Source of the DNA: an uncultured Clostridium sp.
GTDB lineage: Bacteria; Bacillota; Clostridia; TANB77; CAG-508
Assembly (NCBI GenBank): GCA_946008205.1
Contig: CAMGAZ010000064.1
Location: forward strand, 1 to 7,639
DNA: 7,639 nt
Direction: 5' to 3'
Under the pieces are notes generated by a model that saw only the letters and a list, made by a program, of their open reading frames with translations, did no database searches and had not been told where the DNA came from. Shown one piece after another: positions 1 to 6,527 of this stretch (the first letter of the stretch is position 1; every line of letters starts with the position of its first letter). The position numbers and the translations under genes are program-made.

Positions 1-659
1 CTATCATCTACTTTGGTTTTTTCCGTAATTATCTGATAATCAAATTTCTCAAATAAGGGCTTAATCTGCATCAATTCATTTAAATACCCACCAGTGCTAG
101 CTATAAACAAGACCTTTCTTTTTATTGTAGCTTTCGCATTTTTTTCAAGTAAAGCTTTAGGTTTATTAGCATCTTTTAATCTTATCTTGTTCGCTATAAA
201 AATTATTAGCATTACTAGTAGAATTCCACATGTAGCAGCTACCGTATCCAAGCAAACATCTATAAACTGTCCACTTCTTCCCGGCACAAACAGTTGGTGG
301 ATTTCGTCTGAACTTGCATATAGAAGTATAAATATGACACTTATATCAAATTTATATGCCTTACACCAATTAAATGTTTGTGCACACAGCATTGTTAGGA
401 TTCCCAGCAACATATATAAGCAAAAATGTGCTCCTTTCCTTACTAATGGCTGAATCGATTCCACTCTAATATACTTTTCTTCTTCGCTCATGTTTTTATT
501 ATTTTCAAAAAGATTTATTAGAATTTTCGTAAATTCTGTACTTGTCTTAGATGATTTCTGTCCTCGGGCATCTGAAAACTTAAATATGGTATAACATAAT
601 AAGATTATGGCTATAACTAAAAGATATCTGATTACATGTTTTAAAATATTTTTGTTCAT
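1..659 (-). CDS. VanZ-like membrane domain fused to an Alg14/PssD-type glycosyltransferase subunit (3' end outside window)
   Basis: The ATG at 659 follows GAAAGG seven to eight bases upstream, and the frame stays open for 219 codons to the window edge, so the C-terminus is missing. Residues 1-160 look like a VanZ family domain: a first hydrophobic segment near 11-28, then FSDARGQKS, RKGAHF with a membrane segment at 79-95, another near 106-117, the motif SSDEIHQLFVPGRSG at 116-130, D134 and D138, and a last segment near 139-157. A basic, Lys/Ala-rich linker (158-181) leads to KVLFIASTGGYLNELMQIKP from 182, then ITEKTK. This matches the N-terminal nucleotide-sugar-transferase fold of Alg14/PssD proteins, which pair with an Alg13/PssE partner in polysaccharide synthesis. 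The family usually has STGGH where this protein has Tyr192. No stop or start codon separates the halves. It lies 20 bases after argS and is probably co-transcribed. VanZ biochemical function is unclear; a membrane-anchoring role here is inference. Confidence 0.75.
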   Translation of the reverse strand, partial: MNKNILKHVIRYLLVIAIILLCYTIFKFSDARGQKSSKTSTEFTKILINLFENNKNMSEEEKYIRVESIQPLVRKGAHFCLYMLLGILTMLCAQTFNWCKAYKFDISVIFILLYASSDEIHQLFVPGRSGQFIDVCLDTVAATCGILLVMLIIFIANKIRLKDANKPKALLEKNAKATIKRKVLFIASTGGYLNELMQIKPLFEKFDYQIITEKTKVDD

Positions 660-679
660 TATATCGTCCTTTCAAACTT

Positions 680-2407
680 TTACATTTTGTCCGGTACTTG
701 TATTCCAAGCAAGTTTAGTCCTTTCTCTAACACTGTCTTTACCATGTATGTTAGATATAGACGAGCATTTTGAGTAGTATCATCTTCTCCTAATATATGG
801 CAATTGTTATAGAAACTGCCAAATTCTTCTGCTATCGTAATTAAATATCTAGCTAAAATTGAAGGCTCTTCTTTTTCTGTAACATCCACTAATATTTGAT
901 TGAAGTTATATAATTCTTTTATGATATTTTTAGAGTTCTCATCATCTAATTTAGATACATCCACTGATGCAATATCTGGAATATATCCTGCCTTTTCTAA
1001 TACGCTCTTAGCACGTACACATATATACTGAACATACGGACCTGTTTCGCCGTTAAAGTTTAACATAATATTCCAGTCAAATATTTCGTCTTTTATTCTT
1101 CCATTTGATAAGTCATTAAATATCACTGCTCCAACTCCTATTTTTCTAGCAACTTCTTCTTTGTTTTCTAGATTTGGATTTTTACTTTCTATAATTGCTT
1201 TGCTTTTTTCTATTGACTCGTTTAGTAAATCTTCTAATTTTATTGTATTTCCTTCCCTCGTTGACATTTTACCTGTTTTTAATTGTACCATTCCAAAAGG
1301 TACATGCTCTAGCCCTTTTACATATTTTTCATCAATTCCTAAATACCTTGCAGTTGAAAATACTTGTTTGAAATGTAGTGATTGTTCATATGAAGTAATA
1401 TATAAAGCTTTATCAAAATCATAAGTTCTTGCCCTATATAATATTGCTGCCAAATCTCTAGTTGCATATGTTGTTGATCCATTCGATTTAATTATCAAGC
1501 ATGGAGGAATATTTTGATCGTCCATTTCAACTACTTTTGCTCCATTCGAGTCTATTAATTTGCCAGATTTTTCTAATATTTCTACAACTTCTGGCATTTT
1601 ATCAGAGTAAAAAGCTTCTCCGTTTAGAGAATCAAACTTAGTCCCCAAGATATCATATACTCTATTAAATTCTTTTAGGCTTAAGTCTCTAAATCTTTGC
1701 CATGTCTCTTTACAGTATTCATCACCATCTTCTAATTTTTTGAAATTATTTCTGCATTCTTGTAATACTGTCTCATCCTCGTTGCAAAGTTCGTTTATCC
1801 TTACATATATCTTTGTCAATTCTTCTATTGGGTTTTCTTCAATATTATATTCAGAGCCCCATCTCTTATAGCCTTATATCAATTTTCCAAATTGAGTTCC
1901 CCAATCACCTAAATGGTTTATTCCTACAACATTGTATCCCAAATATTTGTATATATTATATAGCGCACCACCTATTACAGTTGAGCGAAGATGTCCAATG
2001 TGAAATTGCTTTGCTATATTAGGAGACGAATAATCTATAACTATGTTTTTTGGCTTATCCTGCTTTTGAGCGCCAAAATTTTCTCCCTGTTTATCAAATT
2101 CCCTTACAACTTCTTCTGCAATAGCCTTTTGGTTAATCTTAAAATTTAAGAATCCATTGACTGCTGTTACTTCTTCTATTTCTTTAACCAAATTGTTAGA
2201 TTTCAAATTCTCTGATATCTTAATTTTCAAATCTGTGGCAATCATAGCAGGAGCTTTCTTCAATTCTTTGGCAAGCATAAAACATGGGAATGCAAAATCT
2301 CCATTAGTGGAATCCTTTGGCACTTCAATGTTCTCTGATATTCTTGTTTTTTCTAAATTAGTTACTTTTGAAATTTCTTCAACTACCATTTCTTTAAAAT
2401 TTGTCAT
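680..2407 (-). pseudogene. argS: Arginyl-tRNA synthetase, complete but interrupted by an in-frame TAA at codon 178
   Basis: Class I arginyl-tRNA synthetase, which charges tRNA-Arg with arginine using ATP in the cytoplasm. The ATG at 2407 follows GAGGA, six bases upstream. The N-terminal Add-1-like domain covers about residues 1-115. The HIGH signature lies in SPNIAKQFHIGHLRSTVIG (HIGH at 136-139), followed by NHLGDWGTQFGKLI at 164-177. Codon 178 is TAA (1876-1874). The same frame then resumes with GYKRWGSEYN and runs to the normal C-terminus QVPDKM and TAA at 682-680. The KMSKS-equivalent GKMSTREG is at about 379-386, and the DALR anticodon-binding domain begins near NFNGETGPYVQY. Total length is 575 positions, normal for the family. 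I label it pseudogene because the frame is broken as written. With everything else intact, a single-base error, a fresh mutation or readthrough is more likely than long-term decay of an essential gene. Confidence 0.9.
1874..1876 (-). other. In-frame TAA inside argS
   Basis: The local reading is Lys-Leu-Ile-stop-Gly-Tyr-Lys-Arg-Trp-Gly. Both flanks are in one frame and the spacing equals that of other ArgRS proteins, where this position usually holds a sense residue. It is therefore a base substitution or a recoded codon, not a frameshift. No credible downstream start with a ribosome binding site would let the C-terminal part be made separately. Confidence 0.85.
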
Positions 2408-2437
2408 ATCTATTCCTCATTTCTATTCTTGGTATTG

Positions 2438-2484
2438 CCCCATTGGGGACAGGTGGGACCATTGAGAACCGTCCCTAATGGTCC
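2438..2484. repeat. GC-rich palindromic REP-like element between pfkA and argS
   Basis: This is the only G/C-rich noncoding stretch in the window. It holds a perfect 8-base inverted repeat, GGACCATT (2456-2463) and AATGGTCC (2477-2484), around a 13-base loop. Next to it is the short hairpin CCCC-ATT-GGGG (2438-2448). The internal pieces GGGGACAGGTGGGACC and GAGAACCGTCCC resemble repeated intergenic palindromes I associate with REP elements and RAYT transposases in Firmicutes; that comparison is from memory. The larger stem reaches the last base of the pfkA stop codon, so it could also form in the transcript and slow or stop transcription. There is no U tract after it on the minus strand, so it is not a standard intrinsic terminator. 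No second copy is present in the window. Confidence 0.5.
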
Positions 2485-3629
2485 TAGTCACCTAGGCAGA
2501 TTCCTATGTCTCTTGCAGTTTTTACTAAATCATCATCCATTGATACTTTTCTTATGTTACTTTCCGGAGTATTTCCTGAAACAGCACCTATCTCTTTATT
2601 GTTTCCAACTACATCTTCTAATGTTGCATAGTCTAATTTTCCATTTTTCATTACAGCAATTGTTCCAAATTTTCCTTCCATTGCTAATTCCATTGCTTTA
2701 GCTCCATATTTTGTTGATAGAACTCTATCAAATGCTGTTGGAGTTCCTCCCCTTTGCATATAGCCTAGAACTGTACATCTTGCTTCGAAACCTGTTAATT
2801 CTTCTAGTTGTTTTGCAACTTTCTGTCCAGCTCCCCCTAATTTGTTATTGTCAACTCCTTTACCATTGTCTCTTACATTTGCCACCGTTAACTCTCCGTT
2901 TTTTGGCGTTGCGCCTTCTGCAACGACTACTATACTAAAGCGTTTTCCAACGTTTGCCCTTTCTTGTATTTTCTTTACTGCTGAATTTATGTCATATGGA
3001 ATTTCTGGGATTAGAGCTATATCTGCGCCTCCTGCTATAGATGATTCTAACGCAATCCATCCTGCATATCTTCCCATAACTTCTAGAACCATTATTCTAT
3101 GATGAGTTTCTCCAGTTGTATGCAACCTGTCTAGTGCTTCTGCTGCTACTGATACTGCTGTATTATATCCAAAAGTTATGTCTGTGCAAGCAACGTCATT
3201 GTCTATAGTTTTTGGTACACCTATCACATTCATTCCTCTTTTGTAGAAATCTCTTGCTGACTTTTGAGTTCCATCTCCGCCTAAAGTGAAAACACAGTCA
3301 AAGCCATCATATTTTACATTTTGAAGACATTTTTCTGATAAATCTTGATATTCTATTTCTCCATTTGGTAATTCTACCTTATAATTGAATACATTTGCAT
3401 TTGTTGAAGATCCTATAATTGATCCACCTTTTTGCAATATTCCTGAAGCGTTCCCTTGATTACGTGTACTTAATCTGACAAAATCATTTTTTAATAGTCC
3501 TCTATATCCATCAATAAATCCATAACATTCGATTCCATTGCTTTCTGCTGTTTTTATAATTGCTCTAATAACTGCATTAAACCCCGAAACATCTCCACCA
3601 TTTGCTAATATTGCTACTTTCTTTAACAT
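2484..3629 (-). CDS. pfkA: 6-phosphofructokinase, long form with Gly/Lys signature
   Basis: Cytoplasmic phosphofructokinase that converts fructose 6-phosphate to fructose 1,6-bisphosphate. The 381-residue protein is longer than the roughly 320-residue E. coli/Bacillus type. The phosphate-binding start ANGGDVSGFNAVIR is at 9-22. LGGDGT at 116-121 has Gly120 at the position (E. coli 104) where Gly marks ATP users and Asp marks pyrophosphate users. PKTIDND at 139-145 has the catalytic Asp143 but Lys140, where E. coli-type ATP enzymes have Gly and pyrophosphate-type enzymes have Lys. MGRYAGW (185-191) and QRGGTP (292-297) are fructose-6-phosphate and subunit-contact segments. The mixture fits the long group III ('clade X') enzymes, so ATP use is the better guess but not certain. 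The ATG at 3629 is preceded by AAGGGGGT. It has its own probable promoter and ends with TAG, immediately followed by the palindromic element. Confidence 0.93.
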   Translation of the reverse strand: MLKKVAILANGGDVSGFNAVIRAIIKTAESNGIECYGFIDGYRGLLKNDFVRLSTRNQGNASGILQKGGSIIGSSTNANVFNYKVELPNGEIEYQDLSEKCLQNVKYDGFDCVFTLGGDGTQKSARDFYKRGMNVIGVPKTIDNDVACTDITFGYNTAVSVAAEALDRLHTTGETHHRIMVLEVMGRYAGWIALESSIAGGADIALIPEIPYDINSAVKKIQERANVGKRFSIVVVAEGATPKNGELTVANVRDNGKGVDNNKLGGAGQKVAKQLEELTGFEARCTVLGYMQRGGTPTAFDRVLSTKYGAKAMELAMEGKFGTIAVMKNGKLDYATLEDVVGNNKEIGAVSGNTPESNIRKVSMDDDLVKTARDIGICLGD

Positions 3630-3675
3630 ATTCTTACCCCCTTAGTTTTTTTAAGTATTTATATATTCTTTACAT

Positions 3676-3704
3676 ATTATACAATAAATATAATTTAACA
3701 ATCA
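3676..3704 (-). promoter_or_regulatory. Probable sigma-A-type promoter of pfkA
   Basis: On the minus strand a perfect TATAAT (3681-3676) lies 17 bases after TGATTG (3704-3699), a weak match to the -35 box. It is about 46 bases before the pfkA start in a very A/T-rich spacer. A second candidate further upstream is TTGAAT-17-TAAAAT (about 3735-3707). In such A/T-rich DNA chance matches are common, so only the presence of a promoter somewhere in 3640-3740 is well supported. Confidence 0.45.
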
Positions 3705-3723
3705 TTATTTTACTACAATGATT
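3700..3723. repeat. Inverted repeat overlapping the pfkA promoter region
   Basis: AATCATT (3700-3706) and AATGATT (3717-3723) are perfect 7-base inverted copies separated by 10 bases. The repeat overlaps the -35 side of the proposed pfkA promoter, so it could be an operator. It could also be a second weak hairpin behind the spoIIIA terminator. No known regulator site is recognised. Confidence 0.35.
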
Positions 3724-3759
3724 ATATAAATTCAACTGTATATGTGTTAAAAACAAATA

Positions 3760-3786
3760 AAAATAGATGATTAAAGCATCTATTTT
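3760..3786 (-). terminator. Intrinsic terminator of the spoIIIA operon
   Basis: Read on the minus strand, AAAATAGATG (3786-3777) and CATCTATTTT (3769-3760) form a perfect 10-base stem around a 7-base loop. The transcript then continues with a U-rich run (UUAUUUGUUUUU). The stem begins inside the spoIIIAH stop codon. It is A/T-rich and hence weak, but its position and tail fit Rho-independent termination at the operon end. Confidence 0.7.
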
Positions 3787-4366
3787 ATTCTTTACAACTG
3801 ATATGTATATTCTCTATGTCCCCTTTTAGTTCTCTGGACACTATATTCTGAATTTGTGCAATTTGTTCTTCTGAAAGTTCTTTTGTTTTTACAATAATGT
3901 TAATACTATCCCCATTCACAAATATTACTAAGTCTTCAAATCCTTTATTTTTTATTAAATTTTCCGTAATCATAATTGCGTTTTTAGTGTCATTTATATT
4001 TTTAATTTCATTCTCTGATATTTCTTTTTGTGAATCAGATATTTGATTATTAGTCAAAATGTTTTGGTAGCTTTCTAGCATCTGTGAGTACATCTTATCT
4101 CTTTCTAATCTTGATTCTGTAAAGTATTGATTCTCTATCGGTGTACTACTGGTATTAACATTGTTATCTACAATGTTATTTTCTTCTACTACGTTTGCAC
4201 TTACCAGAGTGGCATCTCCTAATTCTGCATATTGCTCTGTATCTGATAGTGCTGCAGTTTGCACTGAATTTTTTGTATTTGTAGTATAACTCATGTAACC
4301 TGCGGCAATTAGCATGATTGCAATAACTGAAATTATAATTTGGTTTTTCTTCAATATTGATTTCAT
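3785..4366 (-). CDS. spoIIIAH: Stage III sporulation protein AH
   Basis: Mother-cell component of the SpoIIIA-SpoIIQ channel. In the family its outer domain has the ring-building YscJ/FliF fold and binds forespore SpoIIQ across the intermembrane space. The 193-residue product has a short basic N-terminus (MKSILKKN) and one membrane helix at about 9-26. An Asn/Glu/Thr-rich linker runs to about 80 and includes the conserved-looking YFTESRLERDKMYSQ at 81-95. The C-terminal ring domain runs from about 100 to 190, with VIFVNGDSINIIVK and the final helix containing ELSEEQIAQIQNIVS. It starts seven bases after the spoIIIAG stop, and its binding site AAAGGAG lies inside the end of spoIIIAG, so translation is probably coupled. 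It is the last gene of the operon. Confidence 0.93.
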   Translation of the reverse strand: MKSILKKNQIIISVIAIMLIAAGYMSYTTNTKNSVQTAALSDTEQYAELGDATLVSANVVEENNIVDNNVNTSSTPIENQYFTESRLERDKMYSQMLESYQNILTNNQISDSQKEISENEIKNINDTKNAIMITENLIKNKGFEDLVIFVNGDSINIIVKTKELSEEQIAQIQNIVSRELKGDIENIHISCKE

Positions 4367-4373
4367 ATTTTTA

Positions 4374-5000
4374 TTAGTTTTCTCCTTTCATTTCAAACAC
4401 TTGTATTTTATATGTAGCAAGGCCTGTAACCGCTTCTACCGCTTGAATTATATTTGCTTTTACGTTTGCATCTCCAGCTCCTTGCGCGGTTATGATAGCT
4501 CCTTCTATTTTAGGATTGACGACACTCTGAGTTATTGGTGTTTTTACTCCATTATTTTCTTCATATATTATATCTTTTTTTGAGCTACTCTCATTTATTA
4601 TCCTCGTGCCTCCTCCAGAGTCTTTTTCTTCCGTTGTACTTTCGGTAGAGTCTTCATCATACATAGGCATTATTTGGCTTGTTTGAGAATATGTAAGTAA
4701 CACTTTCGTAGTTCCCACTCCTTTTATGTTTGATAATATATTCTCTAAGCGTTCTTCTGTATTTTCTCCTTCATTGCTCTTTTTATTTTCTGTATTTGGT
4801 TCCTCTGTAGCTAATTTTTTTGTTATTTCATTGTTTTCTTCTTTTTTATCGCTATCTCCAGACCATATATAGTTTATGGCTACTATTGTTACAATTAAGA
4901 TAATTGCAAATATCACTAAATTTTCTATTGTTTTTTTATTATTCCCTTCCTCTTTTTTCTGTAGTTTTTCTTTAAATTTCTCTAGTTTCTCTTTAAACAC
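4374..5000 (-). CDS. spoIIIAG: Stage III sporulation protein AG
   Basis: Ring-forming component of the mother cell-to-forespore channel; the family folds like YscJ/FliF ring proteins. The 208-residue product has a highly charged N-terminal cytoplasmic segment (Lys/Glu, 1-24) and one membrane helix at about 25-46. An acidic, Asn/Thr-rich linker runs to about 84. The ring domain contains RLENILSNIKGVGTTKVLLTY from 84, an inserted Ser/Thr/Glu/Gly-rich loop at about 113-142, and PKIEGAIITAQGAGDANVKA near 163. Translation starts at GTG (5000), chosen because GGGAGGG lies eight bases upstream. The gene ends with tandem TAA TAA just before spoIIIAH. Confidence 0.93.
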   Translation of the reverse strand: MFKEKLEKFKEKLQKKEEGNNKKTIENLVIFAIILIVTIVAINYIWSGDSDKKEENNEITKKLATEEPNTENKKSNEGENTEERLENILSNIKGVGTTKVLLTYSQTSQIMPMYDEDSTESTTEEKDSGGGTRIINESSSKKDIIYEENNGVKTPITQSVVNPKIEGAIITAQGAGDANVKANIIQAVEAVTGLATYKIQVFEMKGEN

Positions 5001-5008
5001 TCTTTTCT

Positions 5009-5017
5009 CCCTCCCTT
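5009..5017 (-). promoter_or_regulatory. Strong ribosome binding site deciding the GTG start of spoIIIAG
   Basis: AAGGGAGGG on the minus strand ends eight bases before the GTG at 5000, and no ATG in the frame competes near it. It lies 14 bases after the TAG that ends the spoIIIAF remnant, as expected if spoIIIAF originally ended there. Confidence 0.75.
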
Positions 5018-5031
5018 AAGGTTAAGCACGT

Positions 5032-5187
5032 CTAGCTTATATATATGCTCCTAATATCTATATCATACGTTTCACTAAGGTAGACCTTTATTTCATTTTT
5101 TTGACTTTCGGTTAGAGTATTGTTACTTTGTATTATATTAGTATTTGTATTTTTCCCTTAATTCTCTACTGTCTCTATTTATATACG
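5032..5187 (-). pseudogene. spoIIIAF: C-terminal remnant of spoIIIAF beyond early stop codons
   Basis: This stretch continues the spoIIIAF frame after its TGA (5190-5188). It meets TAA at 5181-5179 and TAA at 5160-5158, then stays open for 41 codons to TAG at 5034-5032. The open part includes LTESQKNEIKVYLSETYDID followed by IRSIYIS, the kind of ending found in clostridial SpoIIIAF proteins. Adding it gives about 204 positions, close to the roughly 206 of the Bacillus subtilis protein, while the 152-residue upstream frame is short. The segment between the stops, Arg-Ile-stop-Ile-Glu-Thr-Val-Glu-Asn-stop-Gly-Lys, plausibly matches the conserved region before the tail. No ribosome binding site would start the remnant separately. 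Confidence 0.7.
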
Positions 5188-5646
5188 TCATGAGCTATTT
5201 CCCTCATTTTCTTCATTTTCTTCTTTACTTAAATTTAAGCTAATGCTTTCTATCATATAATTTTCATTGTCTTCTATCTTTATATTTGTGGATATTACCT
5301 GATAGCCTTTCGCTTTTAATTTACTCTTAATATCCTCTGTTAAGCTTGATATGTATATATCTTTTATTGTCCTACTATTATTTGCTTCTAACTCTGCATA
5401 AATTTTATTATCAATTTTAGATATTTTTTCTTCATACTTTTGTGTATCTAATACTTCATCCATATTTAAGTTACCGCCTTTTAATTTAACTATTACCGGA
5501 GAAATTATAGTAAATAATATGTATATTCCAATAATCACTTTTACATATTTTTTACTACTTCCGTTGGGTAATATAAGTTCTATTAAAGTGGATATGACCA
5601 CTGCTACTATTATACCTTGTGCCCACTTGCTAAACCAACTAACCAT
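5188..5646 (-). CDS. spoIIIAF: Stage III sporulation protein AF, shortened by an early TGA
   Basis: Membrane protein of the SpoIIIA complex. The ATG at 5646 has AGGAG eight to nine bases upstream, overlapping the spoIIIAE stop. Two membrane helices at about 9-27 and 34-54 flank the typical LPNGSSKKYVKVIIGIYILF segment. The soluble part follows: LDTQKYEEKISKIDNKIY, KLKAKGYQV and IEDNENYMIESISLNLSKEE. The frame ends at TGA after an acidic EENEENEGNSS stretch, giving 152 residues, about 50 fewer than usual, and the missing end is visible in the same frame downstream. As written, the protein keeps its membrane helices and most of the soluble domain but loses its C-terminus. Confidence 0.88.
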   Translation of the reverse strand: MVSWFSKWAQGIIVAVVISTLIELILPNGSSKKYVKVIIGIYILFTIISPVIVKLKGGNLNMDEVLDTQKYEEKISKIDNKIYAELEANNSRTIKDIYISSLTEDIKSKLKAKGYQVISTNIKIEDNENYMIESISLNLSKEENEENEGNSS

Positions 5647-5964
5647 CTTTTTCTCCTCTACTGCATCATAAGCCCACTATTTGATATGTTTATCACTAGT
5701 GTAACCCCTATAATCAGCATAACCGATATACTACACATTATAGCTAACAACAGTTTAAAAGTCCCTCCTATTTGCCCTAATAGTTTTACAATTTTTTCAT
5801 CTGCAATAGGTTGACATACTGCAGCTCCCAAATAGTAAACAGCCATTAGTGTTGCAAGTTTTATGATTGGAATTATACATATGCTTATAATAACTATAAC
5901 ACCTACTATTCCAACTGCATTTTTTAAAATATTAGTACAACTCATTACTGTATCTACTGCATCT

Positions 5965-5967
5965 CCG
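5965..5967 (-). other. spoIIIAE frameshift site 3 (ATA CTA C-GGA)
   Basis: Frame three reads GKIL then CGG and turns into unrelated sequence. Skipping the C gives GKIL-GDAVDTVMS, the expected continuation. This is the last of three equivalent sites. Confidence 0.85.
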
Positions 5968-6292
5968 TAGTATTTTTCCAACTATCGGAATGAAGTTAGA
6001 TACTGCAGCTTTTGTTGTTTTTACTGTTAGTGCATCTACTCCATTAGTTATACTGCCCTCCAAAGAAGATACTCCTACAAATATTGTCAATACAATTCCC
6101 AGTATCCATACGACTGAAGTATTCATAAATTTCGATAATTTATCTATTTGTACTTTATCAGATATATTTGAAATTATATTTAATGAAACTGATATTAATG
6201 CAACAGGTATTAATATCGTATTTATAAAGTTGCCTATAAAAGTTATTATAAATAATATTATAGGTTGAAGCATGCTTGCTGATGCAATGTTT

Positions 6293-6295
6293 CCG
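6293..6295 (-). other. spoIIIAE frameshift site 2 (ACT ACG C-GGA)
   Basis: Frame two reads LMITT then CGG and becomes unrelated sequence. Skipping one base gives LMITT-GNIASASMLQP, matching the family pattern in which a small Gly-rich turn precedes the next membrane block. Confidence 0.85.
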
Positions 6296-6524
6296 CGTAG
6301 TTATCATTAATGTTATCAATATTGGTATAAGGCTATTCGAGAAACCAACAAGATTTTCTATAGCTCCTTTTACCATAATAATAATGTCTGAAAAGTTTTT
6401 CATTATAATTGTTACAATTATAATATATGTGATATAATATGTAATTTGAGATATTCCTTTATTTTCTAAATTATCACTTATACTCTTTAAAACACTTGAT
6501 ATTATAATTATAATCATTATGCTT

Positions 6525-6527
6525 CCG
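6525..6527 (-). other. spoIIIAE frameshift site 1 (ACT ATA C-GGA)
   Basis: Frame one reads EETIATI then CGG and becomes Asn/Tyr-rich junk. Skipping the C gives ETIATI-GSIMIIII, the start of the first large membrane block. This is the most upstream shift in the gene. Confidence 0.85.

Noticed and set aside
94..453. Open frame of 119 codons on the plus strand
   Set aside because: It lies wholly antisense to the VanZ-Alg14 gene, has no convincing ribosome binding site, and its protein shows no recognisable pattern. The other plus-strand frames in the window are rejected for the same reason.
680..1819. Separate C-terminal ArgRS protein starting at TTG 1819 (a split synthetase)
   Set aside because: The TTG is an internal leucine codon with no good ribosome binding site, and 18 conserved codons lie between it and the TAA. 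The nearby ATG in AGAGATGGGG is out of frame and soon meets a stop.
5035..5110. Internal sporulation sigma-factor promoter before spoIIIAG
   Set aside because: A/T-rich strings vaguely like sigma-E boxes occur, but none had convincing -35 and -10 matches at proper spacing.
5138..5191. Mini-gene of 17 codons overlapping the spoIIIAF stop (ATGA overlap)
   Set aside because: It has no ribosome binding site of its own and no family resemblance. The spoIIIAF-like tail lies in a different frame, so it is most likely chance.
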